Shown: positions 62,720 through 64,000 of the stretch, piece after piece
Layout: each line of letters opens with the position of its first letter
Numbering within the stretch: position 1 is the first letter of the stretch
DNA from: Azolla caroliniana
Taxonomy: Eukaryota > Polypodiophyta
Direction: 5' to 3'
Assembly: GCA_043228905.1 (NCBI GenBank)
Contig: JBHGNT010000005.1
Coordinates: 6,944,001 to 7,008,000, forward strand
DNA: 64,000 nt
Notes under the pieces: generated by a model
What the model saw: the letters and a program-made list of their open reading frames with translations, nothing else
Databases searched by the model: none
Told to the model about the DNA's origin: nothing
Made by a program: the position numbers and the translations under genes

Positions 62720-64000
62720 ACCTGAGAATTTAATGGGAATCAAGATAACACTTGAATATGTGAAAGGGCCCATGACCAAGTTTGGTGGTATTGTTGAAGA
62801 TATTGTCAAGGATGACGAGAAAGGGCTAATGATAAAGTGAGAAGCATTTTGAGGCATGTGAAAGGGCAAGACCAAGAGTGCAATGATAGAAAGGAACCAT
62901 GAATAAAAACTAGAAAGTCTTGAATTGTGAATAAAAAGGAGCTTAGGACCAAATCCAAGTGCGCTGCATATAATGTGACTCTAGATTAAAAGGCAATTGC
63001 CTAAAGGATGTAATCAACATTATACACATTAGGGAGGAAGTATACACAAGTAGCATAGCACATCGAGGGCAACTAATAGAAAGCCCAAAAGTTTGGAAAA
63101 TTGATCATATTTATACTTTGTGCTAGTTCCCATTCAAATTCCCCTAAATGCACACTATAATAATTTCCTTGTCCTATTGTCTCCGATTTTCAGATAAAGT
63201 TTCATGTCGTATGAAGACATAAATACACCCTTTAGAGTCAATCTCTTGATAATGGTTTTGCGTGTCATTTCAAACTTGTCGATGTAGATTTATATCCAAC
63301 CGATCTCTAGAAACACAACAATAATGAATATGGAATGGAAGACATTTAAACTAAAATAAGCGATTTTGTTTCACAACCCCACTAAATGCTATGGGGAAAT
63401 ACGAAAACATAATGTCTTATGGGAGGATAGAATCAATATTTTTATCAACATCACTTTTTGGATGTCTGATTTTAAGTTTCAAAAAAAGCTACAATAATCA
63501 AGTCGCTATAGAGCATTTTATATTTTCAGTTGGAAGTTATTACTACAACATGCTTAAAAACATGAATTTCAACATTTATTTTTAGCTCTTGTTAAATTTA
63601 CTTATGCTTGGTTGAAGTCTAGACTCTAAACTCTAAACACATTAATATTAAGAATAAGCATGTAATTTAACTTAAAATATACACGTGCGATTATGACGAT
63701 TAATTAACAATAACTCATGGGTATTGCTAATTTATAGTATTGTTGAGATAGGTTGTATTAACCACTGAATTTCATCATTAATAAGTGAGCATGTCTTGAT
63801 TGACAAAGTTAGGGGCTAATTAGCTCTTTGAATATGTCAATAGCACTAATATATAATGTTCATAATTACAACCATTAGGGCATTTAGGTGCATATTAATA
63901 TATTTTCTTAGCTCAAAGCTTCTTGTAAGTGTATGTTTGACCTTAGTGACATCCATGGCATGAGGAGCTCAAGTTTGACCAAGTATATAGGTATGTATAT
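62720..64000. other. AT-rich intergenic DNA to the right edge
   Basis: No gene, RNA gene or mobile element that I could support. Confidence 0.5.

Noticed and set aside
1-64000. Structural RNA genes (tRNA, rRNA, snRNA)
   Set aside because: None found by reading; only tRNA-like boxes in SINE-like or LTR sequence, which lack a full cloverleaf.

Overview
This is nuclear DNA of a land plant. The evidence is two intron-containing A-type cytochrome P450 genes, a dense nest of Ty1/copia and Ty3/gypsy LTR retrotransposons, satellite-type tandem repeats, and long AT-rich stretches without genes. There are no operons, Shine-Dalgarno sites or organelle genes. The clade cannot be fixed from the sequence alone; the unusual gypsy lineage and the style of the P450s weakly suggest a seed-free vascular plant, which is inference only.

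Layout. 1-11.6 kb: broken copia elements. A minus-strand copia remnant carries a 126-bp patch of gypsy sequence. Next come an isolated minus-strand copia LTR (1167-1611), a plus-strand copia element missing its 3' end (copia-1, about 1795-5813), and a second copia on the minus strand (copia-2, 5814-10400). Copia-2's pol is fused in frame to the gag of a gypsy element (J), whose 5' LTR is 10908-11597. 11.6-16.04 kb: degenerate gypsy element C, interrupted by a solo LTR (I). 16.04-16.55 kb: a fragment of a conventional gypsy reverse transcriptase.

16.55-40.5 kb: a four-level nest. Minus-strand gypsy F is split inside its 3' LTR by 20.5-kb gypsy D (16835-37301). D is in turn interrupted by G (19447-24777, a gag-only, probably non-autonomous element with an odd local duplication), by E (27825-35123) and by solo LTR H (35130-35910). 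E is the youngest and almost complete member: nearly identical LTRs, exact 4-bp target duplications, gag, protease and a long intact RT-RNase H-integrase frame. C, D, E, F, G and J belong to one lineage. They share a primer-binding motif, PPTs of the same type, LTR ends TGTCG...CGACA, ACGN target sites and a characteristic FLDDI RT motif. The likely working relation is that an E-like autonomous element supplies pol and that G-like elements are moved in trans.

40.5-48.3 kb: a 146-bp tandem array with two-unit periodicity abuts truncated F. It is followed by a degenerate spliced gene resembling a DDE-type transposase, a 62-bp minisatellite, gag-like and LTR-like remnants, and AT-rich DNA. 48.4-56.5 kb: two tandem, same-strand cytochrome P450 genes, each with one intron of about 90 bp at the same codon. 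Both have a substituted I-helix acid-alcohol motif; they are probably ER-anchored enzymes from a local duplication. 56.5-64 kb: AT-rich intergenic DNA with SINE-like sequences, AACCG-rich blocks and short tandem duplications.
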